A stretch of 64,000 nt of DNA, taken from positions 1 to 64,000 of the forward strand of contig NZ_SLXD01000005.1 of the NCBI RefSeq assembly GCF_004340905.1, given 5' to 3'. Under the pieces are notes generated by a model. It ran no database searches. It was not told the origin of the DNA and saw nothing but the letters and a program-made list of their open reading frames with translations. This stretch comes from Rubrivivax gelatinosus. GTDB lineage: Bacteria > Pseudomonadota > Gammaproteobacteria > Burkholderiales > Burkholderiaceae_C. This document shows, piece by piece, positions 27,428-36,044 of the stretch. A program made the translations under genes and the position numbers. How positions within the stretch are numbered: the stretch's first letter is position 1; every line of letters starts with the position of its first letter.

Positions 27428-28546
27428 ATGAACGACAACTGGACTCGGCGGGCGGCGCTTCTGGCCGCGGTGGTAATGGCGGGCTGCACGCCGGCCGAGG
27501 ACGACACGGGCCCGGCACCCGCGCCGCACGTCGCGGTGCAGACGCTGGCGCCGACCGCGCTGACGGTGTCCGAGGACCTGCCGGGCCGCGTGGCCGCCTG
27601 GCGCAGCGCCGAGATCCGGTCGCAGGTCGGCGGCATCGTGCAGCGCCGGCTGTTCGAGCAGGGCGCCGAGGTCGCCGCCGGACGGCCGCTGTTCCAGATC
27701 GACCCGCGGCCGTTCCAGGCCGAGCTCGAGATGGCCGCGGCGTCGCTGCAGCGTGCCGAGGCGGCGCTGGCGCGGGCGCAGCGGCAGGAGCAGCGCCTGG
27801 CGCCGCTGGTGGCGGCCGAAGCCGTCAGCCGCCAGGCGTACGACGATGCCCTGAGCGCGCGCGACCAGGCCGCGGCCGAGGTCGCGCTCGAACGCGCGAC
27901 GCTGGCACGGCGCCGCCTGGACCTGCAGTTCGCCACCGTCACGGCGCCGATCGCCGGCCGCGTCGACCAGGCCCTGGTCAGCGAAGGCGCGCTGGTCTCG
28001 GCCAGCGACACGGCGCCGATGGCGCGTGTGCTGCAGATCGACCGCGTCTACGTCGACCTGCGCCTGCCCGGTGCCTCGGCCACCGCTGAATGGCCGGCCG
28101 AGGCCGAAGTCCAGATCCTCGACGCCGGCGGTGCCCCGACCGGGTTGACCGGGCGCGTGCTGATGACCGGCACCGCGGTCGACGTCGGCACCGGCGAGCG
28201 CCTGCTGCGCGTGGCCGTGCCCAACCCGCAGCGCCGGCTGCTGCCGGGCCAGTACGTGCAGGCGCGTGTGCCGCGGGCCCGTTACGAGGCGGCGCTGACG
28301 CTGCCGCAGCAGGCGGTGTTCCGCGTCGGCGGGCAGGCGCGTGTCTGGGTCGTCGACACGCAGCAGCAGGCCCATGCGGTGCCGGTCGAGCTCGGTGAAC
28401 TGGTGCAGCGGCGCTACCGCGTCGCCGCCGGGCTGCAGGCCGGCCAGCAGGTCGTCGTCGAAGGTGGCGAACGCCTCGGCGACGGCCTCGTCGTGGCCGC
28501 CCGGCCCTGGGCCGAACCCGCGACGGCCCGCGCCGCGCGCCGCTGA
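27428..28546 (+). CDS. RND efflux membrane fusion lipoprotein
   Basis: 372 residues from ATG 27428. Lipoprotein signal (AALLAAVVMAGC). AcrA/MexA-like: lipoyl half-motifs (VGGIVQRRLFEQGAEVAAGRPL, TVTAPIAGRVDQALVSEGALV), a coiled-coil hairpin about 95-155, and a beta-barrel region (LLPGQYVQARVP). It links the inner-membrane pump to the outer-membrane factor encoded downstream. First gene of the three-gene operon. Confidence 0.93.
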   Translation: MNDNWTRRAALLAAVVMAGCTPAEDDTGPAPAPHVAVQTLAPTALTVSEDLPGRVAAWRSAEIRSQVGGIVQRRLFEQGAEVAAGRPLFQIDPRPFQAELEMAAASLQRAEAALARAQRQEQRLAPLVAAEAVSRQAYDDALSARDQAAAEVALERATLARRRLDLQFATVTAPIAGRVDQALVSEGALVSASDTAPMARVLQIDRVYVDLRLPGASATAEWPAEAEVQILDAGGAPTGLTGRVLMTGTAVDVGTGERLLRVAVPNPQRRLLPGQYVQARVPRARYEAALTLPQQAVFRVGGQARVWVVDTQQQAHAVPVELGELVQRRYRVAAGLQAGQQVVVEGGERLGDGLVVAARPWAEPATARAARR

Positions 28547-28560
28547 AGCCGGAGCGCCGC

Positions 28561-31500
28561 ATGCCGCAGTTCTTCATCCAGCGCCCGGTGTTCGCCTGGG
28601 TCATCGCGCTGTTCATCGTGCTCTTCGGGCTGATCGCGATCCCGCAGCTGCCGATCGCACGTTATCCGTCGGTGGCGCCGCCGTCGGTGTCGCTGGTCGC
28701 CAGCTATCCCGGCGCCACGCCGCAGACCTTGGCCGACTCGGTCGTCGCGCCGATCGAGCGTGAACTCTCGGGCGTCAAGAACCTGCTGTATTTCGACTCC
28801 TCGGTCGACGCCTCGGGCACGGCGCAGATCACGGCCACCTTCAAGCCGGGCACCGACCCTGAACTGGCCCAGGTCGACGTGCAGAACCGCCTCAAGGCGG
28901 TCGAGCCGCGGCTGCCGCAGGCGGTGCGCCAGAACGGGCTGCAGGTGGAGTCGGCCAGCTCGGGGTTCCTGATGCTGGTGGGCCTGGTGTCCGACGACGG
29001 CCGCCACGACGCGCTGGCGCTCGACGACTACATGGCGCGCCACCTCGTCGAGGAGTTGCGCCGCATCGAGGGCATCGGCCGCGTGCAGCTGTTCGGCGCC
29101 GAGCAGGCGCTGCGGGTCTGGGTGCAGCCCCAACGCCTGGCCGGCTACGGGCTGACGATGGGCGACGTGGCGCAGGCCATCGAGCGCCAGAACGCGCAGA
29201 TCGCGCCCGGACGCCTGGGCGACGAGCCGGCGCTGCCGGGCCAGCGCGTCACCGTGCCGCTGACGGTGCAGGGCCAGCTGTCGTCGCCTGAGGAGTTCGC
29301 CGCCATCGTGCTGCGCGCCGGCCGCGACGGCTCCAAGGTCGTGCTCGGCGACGTCGCCCGGGTCGAGCTGGGCGCGCAGACCTATGCCTTCTCCAACCGC
29401 GAAAACGGCCGGCCGGCCACCAGCGCCGCGCTGCAGCTGTCGCCGGGCGCGAACGCGGTGCGCGCCGCGCAGGCGGTGCAGGACCGCCTGGACGAGCTGG
29501 CGCCGACGCTGCCGGCGGGCATGCGCCCGACGGTGTCGTTCAACACCGCGCCCTTCGTGAAGATCTCGATCGAGAAGGTGCTCTACACGCTGGCCGAGGC
29601 CATGGTGCTGGTCTTCCTCGTGATGTACCTGTTCCTGCAGAACCTGCGCTGCACGCTGATCCCGGCGATCGTCGCGCCGATCGCGCTGCTGGGCACCTTC
29701 GCGGTGATGCTGGCGATCGGCTTCTCGATCAACGTGCTGACGATGTTCGGCATGGTGCTGGCGATCGGCATCATCGTCGACGACGCCATCGTCGTCGTCG
29801 AGAACGTCGAGCGGCTGATGGCCAGCGAAGGCCTGTCGCCGAAAGCGGCCACCGCCAAGGCGATGCAGGAGATCACCGGCGCGGTGGTCGCGATCACGCT
29901 GGTGCTGACGGCGGTGTTCATCCCGATGGCGTTTGCCAGCGGCTCGGTGGGCGTCATCTACCGCCAGTTCAGCCTGGCGATGGCGCTGTCCATCGGGCTG
30001 TCGGCCTTCCTGGCGCTGAGCCTGACACCGGCGCTGTGCGCCACGCTGCTGAAGCCGGTGTCCGCGGTGCACCCGCGCAACCGCTTCTTCACCGCCTTCA
30101 ACCGCGGCTTCGAGAGCCTGAGCGGGCGCTACGGCCGCGGCGTCGCCGCGCTGCTGCCGCGTGGCGGCCGCGTGATGGCGGTGTTCGTGGCGCTGTGCCT
30201 GCTGCTGGTGCTGGCCTGGCGCGAGCTGCCCTCGTCCTTCCTGCCCGAAGAGGACCAGGGCTACTTCATGACCTCGATCCAGCTGCCGGCCGACGCCACG
30301 GCCGAACGCACGCTGGACGTCGTCATGGCTTTCGAGGCCCACATCGCGACGCGCCCGGCGATCGAGTCGAACCTCGTGGTGCAGGGCTTCAGCTTCTCGG
30401 GCTCGGGGCCGAACGCGGCGATGGCCTTCACGACGCTGAAGGACTGGGACCAGCGCGACGGCGCCACCGCGATGGATGAGGTGGGGCGGGCGATGGAAGC
30501 GATGCAGGACACGGCCGAAGGCCAGGTGATGAGCATGATGCCGCCGGCCATCGACGAACTCGGCACCTCGTCGGGTTTCACGCTGGTGCTGCAGGACCGT
30601 GCCCGGCACGGCCAGGCGGCGCTGAAGGCCGCCGAGGCGCAGCTGCTGGCGCTGGCGGCCGAGAGCCCGCGGCTGCGCGAGGTCTACGCCGACGGCCTGC
30701 CCGCCGGCAGCAGCCTGCGGCTGGACATCGACCGCCGCAAGGGCGAGGCGCTGGGCGTGTCCTTCGACGCCGTCAGCCAGACGCTGTCGGCGGCGATGGG
30801 CTCGCTCTACGTCAACGACTTCCCGCACGACGGCCGCATGCAGCAGGTCATCGTGCAGGCCGACGCGTCGGCGCGCATGCAGCTCGACGACGTGCTGCGG
30901 CTGCAGGTGCGCAACGCCGACGGCGGCATGGTGCCGCTGCGCGAGCTGGTGACGCCGGTGTGGAGCGAGGCGCCGCTGCAGATGCAGCGTTTCCAGGGGG
31001 TGCCGGCGACGCGCATCAACGGCAGCCCGGCGCCGGGTGTGTCCAGCGGCGAGGCGATGGCCGAGATGGAGCGCCTGGCGGCGCAGCTGCCGCCGGGTTA
31101 CAGCGTCGCCTGGACCGGGCAGTCGCTGCAGGAGCGCCAGTCGGCGGCGCAGGCGCCGCTGCTGATGCTGCTGTCGGCGCTGGTCGTATTCCTGGTGCTG
31201 GCGGCGCTGTACGAGAGCTGGTCGCTGCCGCTGTCGGTGATGCTGGTGGTGCCGCTGGGGCTGGTCGGCGCGGTGGCCGCGGTGATGCTGCGCGGCCTGC
31301 ACGACGACGTGTTCTTCAAGGTCGGGATGATCACGATCATCGGCCTGTCGGCGAAGAACGCGATCCTGATCTGCGAGTTCGCGCGCCAGCTGCATGCCCA
31401 GGGCCACGGCCTGGCCGACGCGGCGCTGCAGGCGGCGCGGCTGAGGCTGCGGCCGATCCTGATGACCTCGCTGGCCTTCACGCTGGGCGTGCTGCCGCTG

Positions 31501-31692
31501 ATGCTGGCCAGCGGCGCCAGCGCCGAGACCCAGCACGCGATCGGCACCGGCGTCTTCGGCGGCATGCTCAGCGCCACGCTGCTGGCGGTGTTCTTCGTGC
31601 CGGTGTTCTTCGTCGGGGTCGTCGGCGGCACCGAGCGCTGGCAGCGCTGGCGCGGCCGCCAGGCCGGCACCACGTCGCCGCAGGAGGTTTGA
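28561..31692 (+). CDS. RND multidrug efflux pump (AcrB/MexB type)
   Basis: 1043 residues, the normal length for HAE1 pumps. N-terminal MPQFFIQRPVFAWVIALFIV. Proton-relay aspartates in TM4 ([18 protein letters not shown]) and the lysine of TM10 (GLSAKNAILICEF) are present, together with the G-loop/porter segments (GFSFSGSGPNAAMAF). A drug or solvent exporter driven by the proton gradient. It starts 14 nt after the fusion protein gene. Confidence 0.95.
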   Translation: MPQFFIQRPVFAWVIALFIVLFGLIAIPQLPIARYPSVAPPSVSLVASYPGATPQTLADSVVAPIERELSGVKNLLYFDSSVDASGTAQITATFKPGTDPELAQVDVQNRLKAVEPRLPQAVRQNGLQVESASSGFLMLVGLVSDDGRHDALALDDYMARHLVEELRRIEGIGRVQLFGAEQALRVWVQPQRLAGYGLTMGDVAQAIERQNAQIAPGRLGDEPALPGQRVTVPLTVQGQLSSPEEFAAIVLRAGRDGSKVVLGDVARVELGAQTYAFSNRENGRPATSAALQLSPGANAVRAAQAVQDRLDELAPTLPAGMRPTVSFNTAPFVKISIEKVLYTLAEAMVLVFLVMYLFLQNLRCTLIPAIVAPIALLGTFAVMLAIGFSINVLTMFGMVLAIGIIVDDAIVVVENVERLMASEGLSPKAATAKAMQEITGAVVAITLVLTAVFIPMAFASGSVGVIYRQFSLAMALSIGLSAFLALSLTPALCATLLKPVSAVHPRNRFFTAFNRGFESLSGRYGRGVAALLPRGGRVMAVFVALCLLLVLAWRELPSSFLPEEDQGYFMTSIQLPADATAERTLDVVMAFEAHIATRPAIESNLVVQGFSFSGSGPNAAMAFTTLKDWDQRDGATAMDEVGRAMEAMQDTAEGQVMSMMPPAIDELGTSSGFTLVLQDRARHGQAALKAAEAQLLALAAESPRLREVYADGLPAGSSLRLDIDRRKGEALGVSFDAVSQTLSAAMGSLYVNDFPHDGRMQQVIVQADASARMQLDDVLRLQVRNADGGMVPLRELVTPVWSEAPLQMQRFQGVPATRINGSPAPGVSSGEAMAEMERLAAQLPPGYSVAWTGQSLQERQSAAQAPLLMLLSALVVFLVLAALYESWSLPLSVMLVVPLGLVGAVAAVMLRGLHDDVFFKVGMITIIGLSAKNAILICEFARQLHAQGHGLADAALQAARLRLRPILMTSLAFTLGVLPLMLASGASAETQHAIGTGVFGGMLSATLLAVFFVPVFFVGVVGGTERWQRWRGRQAGTTSPQEV

Positions 31693-31694
31693 CG

Positions 31695-33092
31695 ATGCGG
31701 ACCCCGTTTCTGGCCCTGCTGCCGCTGCTGCTGGCGGCCTGTGCCGGCGCACCGACACCGCTGCCGCAAGCCGACGCCGGCCTGCCGGCGGCCTTCCCGC
31801 TGGCCGCCGAGGTCGAACCCGAGTGGCGCGGTGTCTTCGCCGACCCGGCGCTGCAGCGCCTGACGGCCGCCGCGCGCGAGCACAACCGCGACCTGCGGCT
31901 GGCTGCGCTGAACGTCGAGATCGCACGCGCGCAGTACGGCATCGAACGAGCGGCACGCCTGCCCGCCGTCGGGCTGGAAGCCGGCGCGCAGCGCGAGCGG
32001 GCGCTGGCCGGCGACGGCAACAGCCGCACCACACGCTCGCAGCAGGCCAGCCTCGGCCCGGGCCTCAGCGCCTTCGAGCTCGACTTCTTCGGCCGCGTGA
32101 AAGCCCTGTCCGACGCCGCGCTGGCGCGTTACCTCGCCAGCGAACACGGGCGGCGCGCGGCCGAACTGGCGCTGGACGGCGCCGTGGCCGACGCCTGGTT
32201 CGCCCAGCGCATGGCGCTGGCGCAGCGTGACCTGGCCGAGCGCACACACGAGGACTGGCGGCAGACACTGGCGCTGCTGCAGCTGCAGCGCGAAGCCGGC
32301 CAGAGCAGCGCGCTGGATCTGGTGCAGGCCGAAGGCGAGCTGGCCTCGGCCGAAGCCGAGCTGCAGGCGCGCCGGCGGACGCTGGAGCAGGCCGGCAACG
32401 CGCTGCGGCTGCTGGTCGGGGCCACGCTGCCCGACGAGCTGCCGCCGCCGCTGGCGCCGGACGCTCCGCCCGTGGCCCTCCAGGCCCCGGCGGGCCTGCC
32501 GTCGCAGCGCCTGCTGCGCCGGCCCGACCTGCAGCAGGCCGAGCAACTGCTGGCCGCGTCCCAGGCCGAGGTCGGCGCCGCCCGTGCGGCCTTCTTCCCG
32601 CAGATCACGCTGACCGCGGCGCTGGGTGTCGCCAGCCCGTCGCTGGACGCGCTGTTCGGCGACGGCCGCCGCGTCTGGCGGCTGGCGCCGCAGGCCAGCC
32701 TGCCGCTGCTCGACGGCGGCCGGCGGCGCCAGGAGCTGCGGCTGGCCGAGCTGCGCCGCAGCGAGGCCCTGGCGAGCTACGAACGCGGCATCCAGACCGC
32801 GTTCCGCGAGGTCGCCGACGCACTGGCCGCGGCGGCGACGCTGGGGCCGCAGATCGAAGCCCAGGCGCGCGCCGTCGCCAGCGCCGCACGCCGTGTCGAG
32901 CTGACCGAGCTGCGTTATCGCGCCGGGCTGGAGGGGCGGCTGGAACTGCTGGACGCGCGGCGCCAGCAGCACGCGGCGCAGCTCGCGCTGCTGGAGCTGC
33001 GCCGCGCCGAGCTGGGCAACGCCGTGGCGCTGTTCCTGGCCTTGGGCGGCGAGGCGGCAGCGGGTCGGCGGGGTGAAGGCGGCGGCGGCTGA
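31695..33092 (+). CDS. outer-membrane factor lipoprotein (NodT/OprM type)
   Basis: 465 residues from ATG 31695, 2 nt after the pump stop. Lipobox LLPLLLAACAG. Two OEP repeats: EPEWRGVFADPALQRLTAAA, LSAFELDFFGRVKALSDAAL, RRPDLQQAEQLLAASQAEVGAARAAFFPQITL and FREVADALAAAATLGPQIEAQ. It forms the trimeric outer-membrane exit duct of the pump. Confidence 0.93.
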   Translation: MRTPFLALLPLLLAACAGAPTPLPQADAGLPAAFPLAAEVEPEWRGVFADPALQRLTAAAREHNRDLRLAALNVEIARAQYGIERAARLPAVGLEAGAQRERALAGDGNSRTTRSQQASLGPGLSAFELDFFGRVKALSDAALARYLASEHGRRAAELALDGAVADAWFAQRMALAQRDLAERTHEDWRQTLALLQLQREAGQSSALDLVQAEGELASAEAELQARRRTLEQAGNALRLLVGATLPDELPPPLAPDAPPVALQAPAGLPSQRLLRRPDLQQAEQLLAASQAEVGAARAAFFPQITLTAALGVASPSLDALFGDGRRVWRLAPQASLPLLDGGRRRQELRLAELRRSEALASYERGIQTAFREVADALAAAATLGPQIEAQARAVASAARRVELTELRYRAGLEGRLELLDARRQQHAAQLALLELRRAELGNAVALFLALGGEAAAGRRGEGGGG

Positions 33093-33246
33093 GCTTCTGG
33101 CTGTCTTGCGGGAGCGGCGCCCGGCGCGTGGGGGAGGCGGGCACCGCGGCAAGACAGGCCCCCCCCGTGCGCTTGCCGTGCCATTGCGCCCTGCCAACGG
33201 CGGCGCGGGCCGGTTGCCGACCCGTCTTCGCAGTCGTTTTGTTGGC

Positions 33247-33272
33247 TTCGCTCGTTTCGTTCGCTTCGTTCG
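33247..33272. repeat. short TTCGTTCGC-type direct repeats
   Basis: A run of overlapping copies of TTCG(T/C)TCG in 26 nt, located 37 nt upstream of the antitoxin start. It lies where an autoregulating antitoxin would be expected to bind, but no palindrome is present, so its role is open. Confidence 0.35.
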
Positions 33273-33308
33273 TCGGCTGGTATCGATCGGTCCGTTGGAG
33301 AAGCCACC

Positions 33309-33776
33309 ATGACTGCCCCCATGCGCCGCCCGCCGCAGCTGCCCAGCGATCACGAGATCGCCCAGGCCCGCGAAGCCAGCCGGCAGCTCGCCCGCCTGCT
33401 GCCGGCCGATGACGGCAGCACCCATGCCCCGGCGCTGCGCCTCGTCACCGACGACAACCAGCACGAGATGATCGCCATCCCGCCCGGCGCCCTGCGCCTG
33501 CTGGTGGACATGCTGACCCAGCTCGGCCAGGGCCGCGCGGTGACCCTGCGGCCGCAGAACGCCGAGCTCACCACCCAGGAGGTGGCCGACTACCTCAACG
33601 TGTCCCGCCCTTACGTGGTGAAGCTCATCGAGGAAGAGAAGCTGCCCGCCCGCAAGGTGGGCACGCGCCGCCGCGTCGCGTTGGAAGACCTGCTGCGCTT
33701 TGACGAACAGCAGCGTGCCCGCCAGCGTGCCGCTTTGGACGAACTGGCCCGCATCGACGCCGAACTGGGCCTCTGA
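33309..33776 (+). CDS. excisionase-type HTH antitoxin/regulator
   Basis: 155 residues. The C-terminal HTH of the excisionase/HTH_17 type is clear: ELTTQEVADYLNVSRPYVVKLIEEEKLPARKVGTRRRVALEDL. The N-terminal half is charged (TDDNQHEMIAIPPGALRLLVDML). Proteins of this layout are commonly paired with a PIN-domain toxin, and the PIN gene starts 24 nt downstream. It probably represses its own operon and neutralises the toxin. Start chosen at ATG 33309 behind GGAGAAGCCACC. Confidence 0.85.
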   Translation: MTAPMRRPPQLPSDHEIAQAREASRQLARLLPADDGSTHAPALRLVTDDNQHEMIAIPPGALRLLVDMLTQLGQGRAVTLRPQNAELTTQEVADYLNVSRPYVVKLIEEEKLPARKVGTRRRVALEDLLRFDEQQRARQRAALDELARIDAELGL

Positions 33777-33800
33777 TTCCCGGCACGCCGCCCCTGCCAG

Positions 33801-34369
33801 ATGAGCCATTTCACGGCCGTCCTGGACGCCAACGTCCTGCACAGCCAGCCGCTGACCAGCCTGCTGCTGGAACTGGCCGTGGCGCGGCTGTACCGCCCGG
33901 CCTGGAGCCAGGACATCCACGCCGAGTGGCGCCGATCCGTGCTGCGCGCCAGGCCCGAGGTGGACCCCGCCGCGCTGGACCGCCGCCGTGATGCGATGGA
34001 TGCGGCCCTTCCGGACGCCTGTGTCAGCGGCTACGCACCCATGATCCAGGCGCTGACCCTGCCCGACCCCGACGATCGCCACGTGCTGGCCGCCGCCGTG
34101 CGGGCCAAGGCCCAGGTCATCGTCACCTTCAACGAGCGCGACTTCCCGGCCGACACGCTGGCGGGTTTTGACGTGGTGGCCCAGCACCCCGACGTGTTCC
34201 TGCGCCACCTGGTGGACCTGCAGCCGGCCCTGTGCGTGCACGCATCGAGCAGATGCTGAAGGGCTGGCGCCAGCCGCCCAACACGCCGGAAGCCTTCATC
34301 GACATGCTGGAGCGCGCCGGCCTGCCGGACACTGCCGCGGCGCTGCGAGAGCTATTCGCGGCGGGGTGA
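33801..34369 (+). pseudogene. PIN-domain toxin with a C-terminal frameshift
   Basis: The frame from ATG 33801 encodes a PIN domain (VLDANVLHS, AWSQDIHAEW, LPDPDDRHVLAAAV, VIVTFNERDFP) and stops at 34259 after the odd tail HASSRC. The sequence from about 34234 to the TGA at 34367-34369 continues in another frame with a plausible family C-terminus (RIEQMLKGWRQPPNTPEAFIDMLERAG... in short segments). A single missing base near 34228-34236 (ctgtgcgtgcacgc) explains this. The PIN active-site acids lie before the break, so the truncated toxin might keep nuclease activity; otherwise the module is decaying. Confidence 0.65.
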
Positions 34370-34374
34370 GGCCA

Positions 34375-34656
34375 TCAGGGCCTGGTCTCTGCCCGCTTCG
34401 CGCGCAGCCGCGCCACCACTTCGGCCGCAGGCACGACCTCCCCGGCATCGACCTCCTGCTGGCCGAGCGCCAGCATCGCCAGCAAGGCCAAGGTCTCCTG
34501 CGTCTCCGTGTAGGAGGCCATGTCCTGAAGAACGGCCTTGGGCTCTCCGTTCTCCGTGAGCACCAAGGGCTGACGCTGAGCCGCCACCTCGGCGAGCACC
34601 TCCGAGGCATGCGCCACGAAGTCGCTGAACGGCTTCGTTCGAGACGGCTCACGCAT
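34375..34656 (-). CDS. Phd/YefM-family antitoxin, toxin not found
   Basis: 93 residues from ATG 34656 with GGAGG upstream. MREPSRTKPFSDFVAHASEVLAEV and PLVLTENGEPKAVLQDMASY are typical of Phd/YefM antitoxins, including the N-terminal DNA-binding part. The tail (EVVPAAEVVARLRAKRAE) is the toxin-wrapping region. The downstream side runs convergently into the PIN toxin gene, and no RelE/ParE or Doc frame is present, so it is orphaned or its partner has been lost. Confidence 0.8.
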   Translation of the reverse strand: MREPSRTKPFSDFVAHASEVLAEVAAQRQPLVLTENGEPKAVLQDMASYTETQETLALLAMLALGQQEVDAGEVVPAAEVVARLRAKRAETRP

Positions 34657-34767
34657 GGCATTCCTCCAGTTGGATCGACGAAGCCGAGTTGTCGCCATCA
34701 TCGGCCCACCTGGATGAAGGCGATCCGCAATCCTGCCGCCTGCAGCGACACCGCGAGCCGCGCGACC

Positions 34768-35667
34768 TCACCCCATCCCCCGCGTCCCCTTGCACCCCGG
34801 ATAGTCGACACACCCCCAGAAAGCCGCCCCGGCGCTCGCGCCACGCTTGGCCACGCGCCGCACCATGCGTTTCCCGCAGACCGGGCAACTCGGCCGCTCG
34901 TCGCCATCCCGCTGCACGGGCGCAGAAGCAACGTGAGCCGCTGGCGTCTGCAGCGCCGGCTCCTGCCTCGCAGGCTGCGCGCCCCCTCCCCTCGCCTTCT
35001 GGAGCAGCTGCCGCAGCCGCGGCCCGTCGACCAGCTCGACGTTGCGCCCGCTCGCGAAGCGCCGCGCCTCGTCGGTGAAGCGCCCTGAGGTCACGACGAA
35101 GCCGCCGGCGGCACCCCTGGCGGCCATGACGCCGTACAGCTCGCGCACCACGTCGACGCCCACCTTGTAGGCGCGCCACTGCTTGCACTGCACGAGGTAC
35201 TTCTCGCTGCCGTTCTGGCCCGGCCGCGACAGCACGAGGTCGACCCCGCCGTCGGCACCACCGCCGCCGGTCTCGACGACGCGGAAGCCCTGCAGCCGGA
35301 AGCCCTCGCCGACCAGCATCTCGAACTCGCGCCAGCTCATGCCGTCGAGCGCATCGGCCGACGGGTTCTGCGCCACTTCCGCCGCAAGGCGGCTGCGCTG
35401 GCGGCGGCGCCATGCCGACATCGCGGCCCCCACCAGGCTGAAGAACGGAAGAAGGTACTGCCCGAACGAGGCGAAGGTCTTCCACAAGGTCCGGGTGGCC
35501 ATGGCGCCGTACTGGCCCACCTCGGTGGCGACCGGCACGGCCTGCGTCGCAACGGGATGCAGCAGCAGATAGAACAGCGGCGCCGCGATCACGCCCACCC
35601 ACCAGGGCATGAGCGCGAACAACTCCATCACCGCCTCCGCGAGGCCTCCTTGGTTTCGCCTGGCCAT
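34768..35667 (-). CDS. membrane-anchored Mrr-like restriction endonuclease with topoisomerase zinc finger
   Basis: 299 residues from ATG 35667. Two hydrophobic segments at about 19-40 (MPWWVGVIAAPLFYLLL) and 70-86. Mrr_cat/restriction-endonuclease fold at about 105-230: FEMLVGEGFRLQGFRVVET, catalytic D143 (DGGVDLVL) and Q160-x-K162 (LVQCKQW). C-terminal zinc finger at about 265-295 of the topoisomerase I type (CPVCGKRM, then WGCVDYPGCKGTR). It should be a nuclease at the inner face of the membrane, possibly acting on incoming or modified DNA. Confidence 0.85.
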   Translation of the reverse strand: MARRNQGGLAEAVMELFALMPWWVGVIAAPLFYLLLHPVATQAVPVATEVGQYGAMATRTLWKTFASFGQYLLPFFSLVGAAMSAWRRRQRSRLAAEVAQNPSADALDGMSWREFEMLVGEGFRLQGFRVVETGGGGADGGVDLVLSRPGQNGSEKYLVQCKQWRAYKVGVDVVRELYGVMAARGAAGGFVVTSGRFTDEARRFASGRNVELVDGPRLRQLLQKARGGGAQPARQEPALQTPAAHVASAPVQRDGDERPSCPVCGKRMVRRVAKRGASAGAAFWGCVDYPGCKGTRGMG

Positions 35668-36044
35668 TTCGTGTTTCTCCCTGCGCCGATTCTGTCGCGC
35701 AGAAACCGGCGCAAGCGCCTGCCGCACCTGCGGCCGTCGTCCCATCCGCCGAGGCGGATGGCAGCCATTTGCTGGCGCTCAGCCTATTCGGCCATTCAAG
35801 TCTTTCGTTCTCCTCGTCTCTCTCCGGACCGGCTCGCACGCGCCGGTGCGGCCCCGCGTTCACACCCATCCACGGGGTCGGACACTGCGACCCCGCCGCG
35901 TGAACCGAACACCCGCAGGCGGCGGCTGGCGACGCAGAAGGCGTTGAGAACGCTGATGGAGCCGTCGTGCGGACAGCCGACAAGCTGCACCGTCGCCACC
36001 CGAGACGCTGGCAAGATCGCCGCAAAGAACGAGGGAGGCTCCGC
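35668..36044. other. 377-nt divergent intergenic region with a 9-bp palindrome
   Basis: No convincing gene. Between the nuclease gene and the MazG/PIN fusion gene lies the exact inverted repeat CCATCCGCC-GA-GGCGGATGG at 35742-35761. A 2-nt gap makes an RNA hairpin strained, so a protein-binding operator is as likely as a terminator. The fusion gene has a good GGGAGG ribosome site before ATG 36045. Confidence 0.45.

Noticed and set aside
33093..33308. Left attachment site for the island
   Set aside because: I looked for a copy of the tRNA-Arg 3' end (GGGTTCGAGTCCC) near the left boundary and found none.
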